A DNA stretch of 64,000 bases from Verrucomicrobiota bacterium (lineage in GTDB: Bacteria > Chlamydiota > Chlamydiia > Chlamydiales > Rhabdochlamydiaceae), in contig JAFEGK010000007.1 in assembly GCA_018239985.1 (NCBI GenBank), forward strand, positions 22,295-86,294, read 5' to 3'. Positions 35,979 to 44,928 of this stretch are shown here, one piece after another; position 1 is the stretch's first letter; each line of letters begins with the position of its first letter. The position numbers and the translations under genes were made by a program. Below the pieces are notes generated by a model that was given only the letters and a program-made list of their open reading frames with translations, had not been told where the DNA came from and made no database searches.

Positions 35979-36995
35979 ATGAAAAAAAGACTAACCCTTG
36001 TAACAATCAGTTTGCCCTTTTTGGCTTCTGCTCAAGAGCCTGTTGAATCCTGCCAGCTTCCTGTCGGCTATTTTTATCCCGGGCTCTATGATTTTGGCGA
36101 TTGCTGCACGGAAGTCTCGGTAAGCGGGCAATTCCTTTATTGGGAAGTTAACTATGACTCTGTTGCCCAAATTGGAACAGGAATTAGGACAGTCGGCAAT
36201 ACCACCAATCTCCTCCTCCTTTCCCATGACCAAGGTTATCGCCCAGGTTTCAAGGTTTCTCTTGGCCTTGGCTTTCCACAAAATGACCACTGGAATTTTG
36301 ACGTCGAATACACCTGGTTGCACAAGACTAGCACTAAACGCTTCAATGCTAGCCCAGATGAAGTCATTATCACAAAGCGAATCCCCGCCTTCTACCCAAT
36401 TTTCTCAAGTTCGCTGAGATCTGTTCAAAAATTCAACCTCAATTTCCTCCATGCTGTAGGCGGAAGACCGATGTATTTAAGTCAGCGGATCGTAGTAAAG
36501 CCCTTTATTGGAATAAAAGCTTGGTGGGCATCTCAAGGAAGCGATTTTTATTTCGATTTGATCGGTGGCCTCCCTCAAGGGACACAATTCACCAAAACAC
36601 ATATCTGGGGTATTGGCCCTTATATAGGCTCAGACGTTCAAGCCCTTCTATGGTGTGGAACTTATGTCAAGGGTAGAGCAGGTATTTGGCCCACTTATAC
36701 GCGACAAAATAAATATCGTGTAGTTACGAATTATCCAGCCGTACCCGCAGTAGGCTTTCCTGGAATTAACAACACTGAAATCAATCACAATTTCCCCTTT
36801 GAATCTCAAATCATGTATGATGGAGGGGCTTGGATAGGCTGGGGCACCTATTTTTGCGATAGCTACCATCTCGATTTATGTGTCGGTTGGGAGATCATGA
36901 CCAACTATATTCTAGCCCAACTGGCCTCCTCTGGTTCTCCGGTATCTTCATTCTATTACCAAGGGTTATCAGTTAAGGCTCAGTTCGACTTTTAG
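35979..36995 (+). CDS. MOMP-like / Lpg1974-family outer-membrane barrel 3
   Basis: A 338-residue third paralogue, 12 bases after the second and preceded by TAGGAG. The signal peptide is MKKRLTLVTISLPFLASAQ. VSGQFLYWEVNYDS, GYRPGFKVSLGLG and GGAWIGWGTYFCDS are the shared landmarks and the end is KAQFDF. Fewer cysteines follow the signal peptide (SCQ, DCC) than in the other two. The 3' end overlaps the convergent gene on the minus strand by 27 bases. Confidence 0.82.
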   Translation: MKKRLTLVTISLPFLASAQEPVESCQLPVGYFYPGLYDFGDCCTEVSVSGQFLYWEVNYDSVAQIGTGIRTVGNTTNLLLLSHDQGYRPGFKVSLGLGFPQNDHWNFDVEYTWLHKTSTKRFNASPDEVIITKRIPAFYPIFSSSLRSVQKFNLNFLHAVGGRPMYLSQRIVVKPFIGIKAWWASQGSDFYFDLIGGLPQGTQFTKTHIWGIGPYIGSDVQALLWCGTYVKGRAGIWPTYTRQNKYRVVTNYPAVPAVGFPGINNTEINHNFPFESQIMYDGGAWIGWGTYFCDSYHLDLCVGWEIMTNYILAQLASSGSPVSSFYYQGLSVKAQFDF

Positions 36996-37973
36996 CCTTT
37001 CAAACCAATCGTGTCGAATCCCAAGGCTTTTGTAGATCGCTTGCCTCTGCTCGGCACCGATTTCTATCGGTTTCATTTGCGTGATCTTCTCGGCAAAATC
37101 TGCTCCATTTGTAACCGATGGACACAGCCCACTTCTGACCATCACATCCTCATAGGTCTTGTGCCCCACCTGGAGCATTGGAATACCTGCGAGAGCAAAT
37201 TGGGGACCCATACTGGTTTGATAATAAAGAGCCCCATCAGCAATCACCTGAATATCCTCCGAGCTCCAATTAGAAAGAATGAGCTTTGGGCTCATTAGTT
37301 GTTTGTCTTTGGCAGCTGGATGGGGCTGAAGAACAAAAATGTAACCTGGTAAATCCTGCTCAAGAAACTCAAGAAATGCTGGAAAAGCTTCTTTAAAGTA
37401 CTCTTCATTATTTCCGCCGAAATAGACAAGAATTTTCTTATCAGCATAGCCAAATTGCCGCCGCATCTTCTCCCGCTCCTCTATCCGTCGTTTTACCACT
37501 TTTTCGGCCGCAGCGGTCGGGTAGTAGCCAAGACCAACCCTCTTTTCTAGTGGAAGATCGATGAGGGGGCTTGCCTCCAGATTGGAGTTGGCAAAAATCA
37601 CTTTTCTTGCCAGTTTCATCACTTCTTCGGCCACTTTGGAGTATCCTCCAGGCACAAAGGGTTCGGGATTATCGTAATAGGCTATTGCTCCTCCTAAAGC
37701 CTTATGGAGGTCAATTGCAAAAGGATGACCCACATCGGTCAACACAAGAGTCCCGGCGCAATTTTCGGCAATTTCTTCTGCGAGATCTTCTTCAGTATTA
37801 AAGACCATTTGAATGGGGATTTGCCGATCTTGAAATTTTTTGACTGCGTGCTCAGAGGCGTAGATGCGCACTTGACGACCTTCGTCCGATAATTGTTTTG
37901 CAAAGACAGCAAAATGATCCGCAGAGGCTCCGTGGCAGGCGATCATCGTAATGACCGCCGTAGCTACAAACAT
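36969..37973 (-). CDS. GT-B-fold-like protein, possible glycosyltransferase
   Basis: A 334-residue protein. The N-terminal half begins VITMIACHGASADHFAVFAKQL, like a first Rossmann domain. The second half contains KKILVYFGGNNEEYFKEAFP, YIFVLQPHPA, and TSMGPQFALAGIPMLQVGHKTYEDVMV, a pattern of GT-B enzymes where a serine-bearing loop precedes a helix contacting a nucleotide-sugar phosphate. It could be a glycosyltransferase or an epimerase-like protein; no specific family is certain. It is followed by ftsH's end only three bases away on the same strand side, and its own end overlaps barrel 3 on the other strand. Confidence 0.55.
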   Translation of the reverse strand: MFVATAVITMIACHGASADHFAVFAKQLSDEGRQVRIYASEHAVKKFQDRQIPIQMVFNTEEDLAEEIAENCAGTLVLTDVGHPFAIDLHKALGGAIAYYDNPEPFVPGGYSKVAEEVMKLARKVIFANSNLEASPLIDLPLEKRVGLGYYPTAAAEKVVKRRIEEREKMRRQFGYADKKILVYFGGNNEEYFKEAFPAFLEFLEQDLPGYIFVLQPHPAAKDKQLMSPKLILSNWSSEDIQVIADGALYYQTSMGPQFALAGIPMLQVGHKTYEDVMVRSGLCPSVTNGADFAEKITQMKPIEIGAEQRQAIYKSLGIRHDWFERLKVELSLN

Positions 37974-37976
37974 TTT

Positions 37977-40724
37977 TTAGGTTCCTTGAGGAGTAGGATT
38001 AGGAGGTAGGTCGAGCTTCCCACCAGGTGTTGAATCGGTGATAGGGTTTGGGGGTGGTGGTGGAGCTTTACTTTTAGCCCTCTCAGCATCATCCTTTTGA
38101 CGCTTGCGCTTCTTCTCGATGTCCCACTTGTCTTCCATGATATCGAGTACGTCTTGTCGATCAAGGGTCTCAAATTCCATGAGCATATCGGTCATGAGCA
38201 GAAGTTTTTCTTTATTGGTTTGGATGATTTCGACAGCTTTTTTGTTCGCTTCATCGAGAATACGGCGCACTTCTCCATCGATATGCTTGGCAGTCTCTTC
38301 AGAGTAGTTCTTTTCGTGCTGTTGCATTCCTAAATACTGACCACTATCGCTTCGCTCATCATAGGCAACTGTTCCAAGAGCCTCTGTCATCCCCCATTCG
38401 CAAACCATGCTGCGAGCCAGACGTGTCGCTTGGGTAATGTCCATTTGTGCTCCGCTAGAGATATCTCCGACGAATAGATCTTCTGCGATTCGACCACCCA
38501 TGAGGACAGCGAGCTGGTCGAGTAGCTCTTTTTTCCAGTAGCTGACCCGATTTTTCTTCGGCATGAAGTGGGTCGCACCGAGTGATAGCCCCCGTGGAAT
38601 AATCGTTACTTTGTCGACAGGATCGCTATGCTTGACGTGGAGGGCGACGATGGCGTGACCAGACTCGTGAATTGCCGTTGTCCGTTTTTCTTGGTTGTCA
38701 AGCTCAAGGGATCGGCGCTCTTTTCCATAGCGTACTTTGTCGCAGGCTTCATTGACTTCTTGCTGAGTCACTGCATTGCGCCCTTTGCGGGCAGCGAGCA
38801 GCGCAGCTTCATTAAGGATATTGGCAAGGTCGGCACCTGAGGCCCCCGGGGTGTTGCGAGCAATCACCATCAGATCGACTTTAGCATCGAGTTTCACCTT
38901 GCGGGCATGCACTTTAAGGATCTCATGGCGCCCTTTGATATCAGGCAAGTCAACGACGATGCGGCGGTCAAAACGGCCGGGACGCAGGAGCGCTTTATCA
39001 AGAACATCAGGCCGGTTCGTCGCAGCGATGAGAATGACCCCTTCGGTTGTGTCAAAACCATCCATCTCGACGAGCAATTGGTTTAGGGTCTGCTCACGCT
39101 CATCATGGCCTCCCCCGATTCCAGCACCCCTATGACGTCCGACAGCGTCGATCTCGTCGATAAAAATGATGCAGGGAGCTTGTTTTCGGGCTTGGTCAAA
39201 AAGGTCGCGGATGCGGCTGGCACCGACTCCAACGAACATTTCGACGAAATCGGAACCTGAAATTGAGAAGAAGGGACGATCCGCTTCACCAGCAACAGCG
39301 CGTGCAATCAACGTTTTACCTGTTCCAGGAGCGCCGATGCAGAGGACACCTTTGGGGATACGGGCACCGAGGACAGTGAATTTGGCTGGGTCTTTAAGGA
39401 AGTCGACAATCTCTTGAAGCTCCTCTTTAGCCTCGTCACAACCGGCAACATCTTTAAAAGTCACTTTATTCTTTTCTTTGGTGAGCAGACGAGCAGGTGA
39501 TTTGCCGAATGTCATCGCTCCTGAGCCCATCCCTTTCATCTGCTTTGAGAAGACGAAATAGAGGAGGAAAACGACGAGTAACACGGGCAGAAGGGTCAAG
39601 AGATAGCTGAAATAATTGGGAGATGGCTGTTCGCTCTTAAAGGTCTTTTCCAAGACGGCATTGCGGGGTTGGTCTGGGGCTTTAAAATCGGCACCACGGT
39701 TCGTTGCAAATGTTTGCCATTCTTGATTGGCTCCAGCAAACCACTGGTTGAAGCTCTCAGAGTCCTGTTTTTCCAGTTGGCGTGTGGAGAGTTCTTTATT
39801 GTTGAAATACCAGACCACATTAGCCACTTGCTGGCGAGCTTTATCTAGTTGGGCATTGACTGTTAGAAGGTCATCAGAAATTTGGTTGTAGCGGATCAGA
39901 TCTTGCTTGTAGGTGCGGACAGGACGGAGTTGGCTGAGTCGCACTCCATCATCTGATTCATCTAATTCGTTGGCGATTGCTTGGAGTTGATTGATCGCAT
40001 TTGCATACACTTCAGTCCGATCGCTCACGGTGAACGAGCGGGCGTTCATGACAGCAACTTCCATATCTTTGAGCTGCTGCTTAATGGCCTCATCGCCCAT
40101 AGCTAAATTAGGGGAACGGAAAGCCTGGATAAGGGCGCGTAGCTCATTTCCAAAAGTATCGAGGGTCGCTGCAGAGCTTGAAGCTTGGCGGAAGTTACTT
40201 TTCAGTTCTTTAAGATTGACGATGTGTCGATCGTTTGTCGATTTAATGACAACTGCATTATCGGCATTTGGAAGGTCGAAACCAGAATCGACGACAACAT
40301 AGCCTCTACTGGGGATATCAATTCCAGTAAGGTTAAGGAACCAGTCAGCTGCAATAATCACTGAGGAGCGTAGATCGCGAAGCTCTTTTTGCAAGAGGCT
40401 CTGCTCTTGAATGAGTTGGTTATTGGTATTGACCAGTTGCAAAAATCGATACCGAGCTTTTGCTTCGTCAGAAACTTGATCTTTGAACTTGCCACTGAAC
40501 GTGACTAGATTATCGTTGAGGGCCGTTTTCTTGTTGTTGTCCTTCTCAAGAAGGTCTAAGTTAACAAGGTGTTCGACTTGATGGCTGAAAGAAACTTTCC
40601 CCATCTTGTCTTTGTTCATGCTCTGGATTGAGAAAAAAGTGAGAATTCCTGCCAGGACGAATATTAAAAATCCTCCAGGAAATCCTTTTCTCGGCGCGGG
40701 TTTGTTTTTATTGTCTTCGCTCAT
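37977..40724 (-). CDS. ftsH: ATP-dependent zinc metalloprotease FtsH
   Basis: A 915-residue membrane AAA+ protease. Two membrane segments are visible near residues 15-33 ([17 protein letters not shown]) and before the ATPase ([20 protein letters not shown]). Walker A GAPGTGKT is near 464-471, Walker B is [12 protein letters not shown], the second region of homology is [18 protein letters not shown], and the zinc site is HESGH. About 330 residues lie between the two membrane segments, much more than in Escherichia coli, but matching the long form I recall from Chlamydia. A proline-rich tail ends the protein. The gene follows tilS as in Chlamydia. Confidence 0.95.
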   Translation of the reverse strand: MSEDNKNKPAPRKGFPGGFLIFVLAGILTFFSIQSMNKDKMGKVSFSHQVEHLVNLDLLEKDNNKKTALNDNLVTFSGKFKDQVSDEAKARYRFLQLVNTNNQLIQEQSLLQKELRDLRSSVIIAADWFLNLTGIDIPSRGYVVVDSGFDLPNADNAVVIKSTNDRHIVNLKELKSNFRQASSSAATLDTFGNELRALIQAFRSPNLAMGDEAIKQQLKDMEVAVMNARSFTVSDRTEVYANAINQLQAIANELDESDDGVRLSQLRPVRTYKQDLIRYNQISDDLLTVNAQLDKARQQVANVVWYFNNKELSTRQLEKQDSESFNQWFAGANQEWQTFATNRGADFKAPDQPRNAVLEKTFKSEQPSPNYFSYLLTLLPVLLVVFLLYFVFSKQMKGMGSGAMTFGKSPARLLTKEKNKVTFKDVAGCDEAKEELQEIVDFLKDPAKFTVLGARIPKGVLCIGAPGTGKTLIARAVAGEADRPFFSISGSDFVEMFVGVGASRIRDLFDQARKQAPCIIFIDEIDAVGRHRGAGIGGGHDEREQTLNQLLVEMDGFDTTEGVILIAATNRPDVLDKALLRPGRFDRRIVVDLPDIKGRHEILKVHARKVKLDAKVDLMVIARNTPGASGADLANILNEAALLAARKGRNAVTQQEVNEACDKVRYGKERRSLELDNQEKRTTAIHESGHAIVALHVKHSDPVDKVTIIPRGLSLGATHFMPKKNRVSYWKKELLDQLAVLMGGRIAEDLFVGDISSGAQMDITQATRLARSMVCEWGMTEALGTVAYDERSDSGQYLGMQQHEKNYSEETAKHIDGEVRRILDEANKKAVEIIQTNKEKLLLMTDMLMEFETLDRQDVLDIMEDKWDIEKKRKRQKDDAERAKSKAPPPPPNPITDSTPGGKLDLPPNPTPQGT

Positions 40725-40835
40725 AATTTCTTTTTATATCACAAGTTCTAACTTTTTAAAAGGATAAAAAGGTTTACCTATTTTATTAAAATAGGCGGAA
40801 ATCTTTCAGATCCAATTCCCTAAAGTCCTAGCATA

Positions 40836-42023
40836 TCATAAGTTAACATTAATTTCAAACGTGACCGACTGCCCTACGGAAAAGAAATAATTTTTCCCAC
40901 TTAGAAATTCTCGTATGGGCTTTCCATCCTCGATCAGGGCAGGTAGGCTGTCGCGAAGAAACGCCGGCACTCGCTGATTATGTTGTAATTTACGCAATCT
41001 TGGAGAGAGGGGTCCGAAAGTAACGGGCCCAGCTGGAATGTTAACTGAAATCTTTCCTTGCCACCAGTTGCGCCAATTTTGAGTGGGCCCTGAGATGACA
41101 GGGCCATAACTAACTCTGTAGTCAGTGGAAGCTGTGATAAGGATGAACACAAGTCCCCGATCAATTAGGATTTTGTCATTTATTCTGTAGTTAGCCCTAT
41201 TGAACGCAAGGGCGGTGAGGATCTTATCCGTTAGTTTTTGGTTAATATCCCATTTTCGTAAGATAAACCGGACTTCGATGGGATGGCAAAGCGAAAAGTC
41301 CCAAAAGACCCCAAGCGGCCCTGCAACGGGTTGAATTTTTTCAGTTTGCCGCACAAGATAGTCTTCCAGTTCCGACGAATAGTGTCCGATCCGAAGGAGC
41401 GCGGGGGAAATTTGTTTGCCAAATTTTTCATTTAAGCTCGGCAGCAGCTCTAATCGCATCCTAGCCCGCAAATACTTAGGATCACGATTCGTGTAATCAT
41501 CGAGGGGCTGAAGTTGGTGCTCCTTAATATAGGATCGAATTGCCTCCTTGGGCACCCCTAATAAAGGTCGCCAAATGGGCATCTGCCCCCTCTGATGGAT
41601 CTGTTTGATCCCTCTCAGTTTACATAGATGGGCCCCTTCTAAAACCCGCTTTAAAATGGTCTCGACCTGGTCGTCTTGGTGGTGAGCTAAAACTAAGGCT
41701 TCAAAAACCCCCTCCTGAAATAATTTTTCAAAAAAAGTGTACCGCTGCTCTCGCGCCTCATCTTCTTTTCCTGCAGGGCCAATTCCCCTCATCGAATAGA
41801 AGGGAATCCCTCGTTCTGTTGCCCAATTCTTAAGCTGCTGCGCCTCTTTTTCACTCGATTGTCTCCAGCCATGATCAAAATGGGCGATGTGGAAAGGGAT
41901 ATTTAGACGAATGAGGCAATGGGCGAGGGCCAGAGAATCCTCCCCCCCAGAAAAACCGAGTAGCACCGGTTTGTCCACTTGGGTTAAATAAAGTTGAACG
42001 TTTTTTTCTAAATCCATTATCAT
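40836..42023 (-). CDS. tilS: tRNA(Ile)-lysidine synthase
   Basis: A 395-residue N-type ATP pyrophosphatase that places lysidine on C34 of tRNA-Ile(CAT). The PP-loop is SGGEDS at 25-30 (usually SGGxDS), followed by HFDHGWRQSSEKEA and LAHHQDDQVETILKRVLEGAHLCKLRGI. The C-terminal domains are shorter than in Escherichia coli. The start codon is only 33 bases from the divergent lptF start. Two ATGs are possible (42023 and 42017). Confidence 0.93.
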   Translation of the reverse strand: MIMDLEKNVQLYLTQVDKPVLLGFSGGEDSLALAHCLIRLNIPFHIAHFDHGWRQSSEKEAQQLKNWATERGIPFYSMRGIGPAGKEDEAREQRYTFFEKLFQEGVFEALVLAHHQDDQVETILKRVLEGAHLCKLRGIKQIHQRGQMPIWRPLLGVPKEAIRSYIKEHQLQPLDDYTNRDPKYLRARMRLELLPSLNEKFGKQISPALLRIGHYSSELEDYLVRQTEKIQPVAGPLGVFWDFSLCHPIEVRFILRKWDINQKLTDKILTALAFNRANYRINDKILIDRGLVFILITASTDYRVSYGPVISGPTQNWRNWWQGKISVNIPAGPVTFGPLSPRLRKLQHNQRVPAFLRDSLPALIEDGKPIREFLSGKNYFFSVGQSVTFEINVNL

Positions 42024-42056
42024 TGAAGGATTATACTATAATTGGTAATTTGAGCG

Positions 42057-43154
42057 ATGCCCATTTTGTGGAGCTACTTACTACGGAACTACCTCAAGGT
42101 GTTCTCCCTCTGTGTCACCGGCTTTATCTCGGTGCTTTTAGTGACCCGCTTCCAAACTGTAGCTCGGTTTGCTGCAACCGGAGCCTCGAAACTTGTTGTT
42201 TTGAAGTTTGTCCTTCTACAAATCCCCTTCATCTTGCCTTTGGCGATTCCCATTTCTTGTTTGATCGCCGCCTTCTTGCTCTTTCAAAAAATGAGCCGCT
42301 CTAAAGAGCTGACTGCGATTCGGATGTCCGGGCTAGGATTCATCCCAATGACTTTCCCCCTCTTGATTACCGCAGTCCTGTTTGCACTTCTCAACTTTAC
42401 CGTTGTATCAGAACTGACACCTAAATGCCGGGCCCTTTCTAAGATGCTAGCCTATGAGATGACAGCTGCAAATCCCCTCTGTCTTCTCCAAAAAGACACC
42501 CTCATTAAGTTAAAAAACACCTATGTCGACATGCAGGTGCTCAAATCGGGCAAATATGCAGAAGATGTCTTTTTTATTACCAGGACCCTCTCTAATCAGC
42601 GGATTGGAGTCATGCTGGCAAAAAAACTGTCGCTGAATGATCAGAAACTGATTGGATCAAATGTCACCTTTATCTCAAGTGCCGATTCTAAACAATCGGA
42701 TGGGTTCGACCACCTTGTAATTGAAAATCAAGCTGAAATGCAAACCGAGGCCGACGAGCTTTCCCAGTACTTGCACAGCAGCGGCTGGAGTTTGAGCTTC
42801 GAAAATCTCAATTTAAGGATGCTGCTTGCGAAAAATGAACTCGAAAATGGAGTGGGTGCCCCCTTGGACATCCACGTCATCTCTGAGATCTCAAGACGGC
42901 TCTCTTTAGGGATTGGAGCCTTCACCTTCACGCTTCTGGGAATCGCTTGCGGGATGGAAATTTCTAGGCAGCTCAAATTGAAGGGAATCCTGTGGGCTAG
43001 CTCCTTTTTAGTGATCTATCTCGTCTGTTTTGTGATCGCAAAATCGGTCCGGCATAATCATCTCCAAAGCACTCTATTTTATCTGGCACCCCATCCACTC
43101 ATTTTGATTTTCTGTCTCTACAACTTTAAACGGATTGCAAGGGGGGCAGAATGA
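42057..43154 (+). CDS. lptF: LPS export permease LptF/LptG family, first gene
   Basis: A 365-residue YjgP/YjgQ-family inner-membrane protein of the LptB2FG transporter that extracts lipopolysaccharide. Membrane segments occur near the N terminus (YLKVFSLCVTGFISVLLV), at 60-80 (FILPLAIPISCLIAAFLLF), and in three C-terminal helices, with a periplasmic domain between. AIRMSGLGF matches the coupling-helix region. The next gene is a paralogue overlapping by four bases. Which of the two is F and which G is a convention; I follow order. Confidence 0.85.
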   Translation: MPILWSYLLRNYLKVFSLCVTGFISVLLVTRFQTVARFAATGASKLVVLKFVLLQIPFILPLAIPISCLIAAFLLFQKMSRSKELTAIRMSGLGFIPMTFPLLITAVLFALLNFTVVSELTPKCRALSKMLAYEMTAANPLCLLQKDTLIKLKNTYVDMQVLKSGKYAEDVFFITRTLSNQRIGVMLAKKLSLNDQKLIGSNVTFISSADSKQSDGFDHLVIENQAEMQTEADELSQYLHSSGWSLSFENLNLRMLLAKNELENGVGAPLDIHVISEISRRLSLGIGAFTFTLLGIACGMEISRQLKLKGILWASSFLVIYLVCFVIAKSVRHNHLQSTLFYLAPHPLILIFCLYNFKRIARGAE

Positions 43155-44212
43155 AGATTTGGGAAAAATACATTCTGCGAGAATTCTTAAAGATCTTTGC
43201 TCTATTCCTTTTTGGATTCTATTTTCTCTATGCCATTATTGACTACTCCACCCATATCCAAGAATTTGCACATGGTAAAAATCTACCCATCCTCAAAATT
43301 TTTCAGTATTACTTCTTCCAATTTGTCAAACGAGCCGACATTCTCATTCCACTGGCTGTTCTTCTGGGAACTATTAAAGTCCTATGCCAACTCAACATCA
43401 ACAGAGAGCTTGTCGCTTTCCAGTCTGCTGGAATTGCGCAGAAAAAATTGCTTCGTCCCCTCTTTTTGATGGGGACACTTTGCACCCTCAGTTGCCTAGC
43501 GATTAATGAATTTGCCATCCCCCATTCCCTCAATTTCATCGATAAGTTTTATGATTCGCACCTAAGCCGTTCACAAAGAGCTAATCGAAAAGAGCCCTTC
43601 CACGTTTTGCATCTCGAAGATCATACACGGCTCGTCTATCAATATTTCGATCAGGAAAAAGATGCTTTGTTTGACGTGATTTGGATTCGAAGCGCAGACG
43701 ATATCTGGAGGATGAAATATCTCAAGGCCGATTCTGAAGATCTACTAGGCCAATGGGTCGATCACCTCGTACGTGTTGGGGAGGGATTCCAGAAAGAGGC
43801 CTCCTATCCCACTTATCTCTTCACTGAAATCAATTGGACCAAAGAGATCCCCCGGAAAGGATATATTCCCTATGAGAACCGGTCGATTCATGAGCTTATT
43901 GCTTTTCTACGCCAACCTTTTGCTTCATATGAAAAACAGGAAATTTTAACCCAGCTTCTGTTTAAACTGGCGATGCCCACATCCTGTTTTCTAGTGCTAA
44001 TTGGTGTTGTCCCTTTTTGTATCGGCTATAGACGGGATCTCTCCCCATTTTTTATCTACGTCTTTGCCCTTTTTGGATTCATCGCCTTCGTCGCATTCAT
44101 GGATGCAGCTGTGATCTTAAGTGAAAATGAGACTGCATCAGCCTACGTAGCCATCCTGGCTCCCTTCGCATTTGCGTTTTCGATTTTTGGATGGAGGTAT
44201 GTACGCGTATAA
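43151..44212 (+). CDS. lptG: LPS export permease LptF/LptG family, second gene
   Basis: A 353-residue partner of the preceding gene, joined by an ATGA overlap. It begins KIWEKYILREFLKIFALFLFGFYFLY, has IPLAVLLGTIKVLCQLNINRELVAFQSAG as the coupling helix, a periplasmic domain, and C-terminal helices. Together with LptF it forms the membrane part of the LPS exporter. The C-terminal end overlaps the next gene by 22 bases. Confidence 0.85.
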   Translation: MKIWEKYILREFLKIFALFLFGFYFLYAIIDYSTHIQEFAHGKNLPILKIFQYYFFQFVKRADILIPLAVLLGTIKVLCQLNINRELVAFQSAGIAQKKLLRPLFLMGTLCTLSCLAINEFAIPHSLNFIDKFYDSHLSRSQRANRKEPFHVLHLEDHTRLVYQYFDQEKDALFDVIWIRSADDIWRMKYLKADSEDLLGQWVDHLVRVGEGFQKEASYPTYLFTEINWTKEIPRKGYIPYENRSIHELIAFLRQPFASYEKQEILTQLLFKLAMPTSCFLVLIGVVPFCIGYRRDLSPFFIYVFALFGFIAFVAFMDAAVILSENETASAYVAILAPFAFAFSIFGWRYVRV

Positions 44213-44922
44213 AACCCCTTCTATTTTGGAATTGTTTGGCCTTAGCGCTCTGTTTAAGTTTTCTCCTGTTATCCTGGGAAAAAATCGATTCGAGCTTCTT
44301 TCGGCTTGTCAATGAGCCCCTGAGAAGCAATTCCTTTCTGCGTAATCTTTGTGCTTTGTCCAACCACAGCCTTGCAGACTGGTTTGAAGATCTTTGCATC
44401 TTAGGCTTTTATTTGGCTGCGATTTTTAAAGTGCAAAAAGGGGACCGATTACGCCGGTGCGCTCAATTCATTTTTTGCATCCTCCTCACCGCGATGACCA
44501 TCGTCCTCATCAACCGCCTGTTCTTTCGTGATTTTTTACATCTGCGAAGAGCAAGCCCTAGCCTGGTCATCGAGCCTTTTGTCGATATCTCCCATTCCAT
44601 CTCCTGGATCGAATTTAAAGTCCATTCAAGCAAAAGTCTCCCAGGCGACCATGCCACAACCGCCCTCATGTTTGCCATCAGCTATGCCTACGTGGTCCGT
44701 GGAAGACTCGCGCTCTGCGCTCTCATTTACGGAGCATTTCTTTGCCTCCCTCGCCTTGCCGTCGGAGCCCATTGGCTTTCAGACATCGTTGTCGGCAGCG
44801 GCTGCATCGTCATCCTGTCCATCAGCTGGGCCTTTTTTACCCCCGTTGCAAACAGAATGACCGGATGGATTGAGCGGGGGCTAAAAAAAATTTGGCCAAC
44901 AAAAGCACAAGTGTTAGAATGA
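44191..44922 (+). CDS. PAP2-family membrane phosphatase
   Basis: A 243-residue protein with about five or six membrane helices and PAP2 motifs: KSLPGDHATT corresponds to the PSGH motif and RLAVGAHWLSDIVVG to the last motif with a catalytic histidine. The first motif (K-x6-R-P) is not clear; LHLRRASPS may stand in for it. Such enzymes remove phosphates from lipids, for example undecaprenyl diphosphate or lipid A. Placement in the LptF/LptG operon suggests a lipid A or carrier-lipid substrate. The ATG at 44191 lacks a clear ribosome site but overlaps lptG. Confidence 0.75.
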   Translation: MEVCTRIKPLLFWNCLALALCLSFLLLSWEKIDSSFFRLVNEPLRSNSFLRNLCALSNHSLADWFEDLCILGFYLAAIFKVQKGDRLRRCAQFIFCILLTAMTIVLINRLFFRDFLHLRRASPSLVIEPFVDISHSISWIEFKVHSSKSLPGDHATTALMFAISYAYVVRGRLALCALIYGAFLCLPRLAVGAHWLSDIVVGSGCIVILSISWAFFTPVANRMTGWIERGLKKIWPTKAQVLE

Positions 44923-44928
44923 ACGCAT

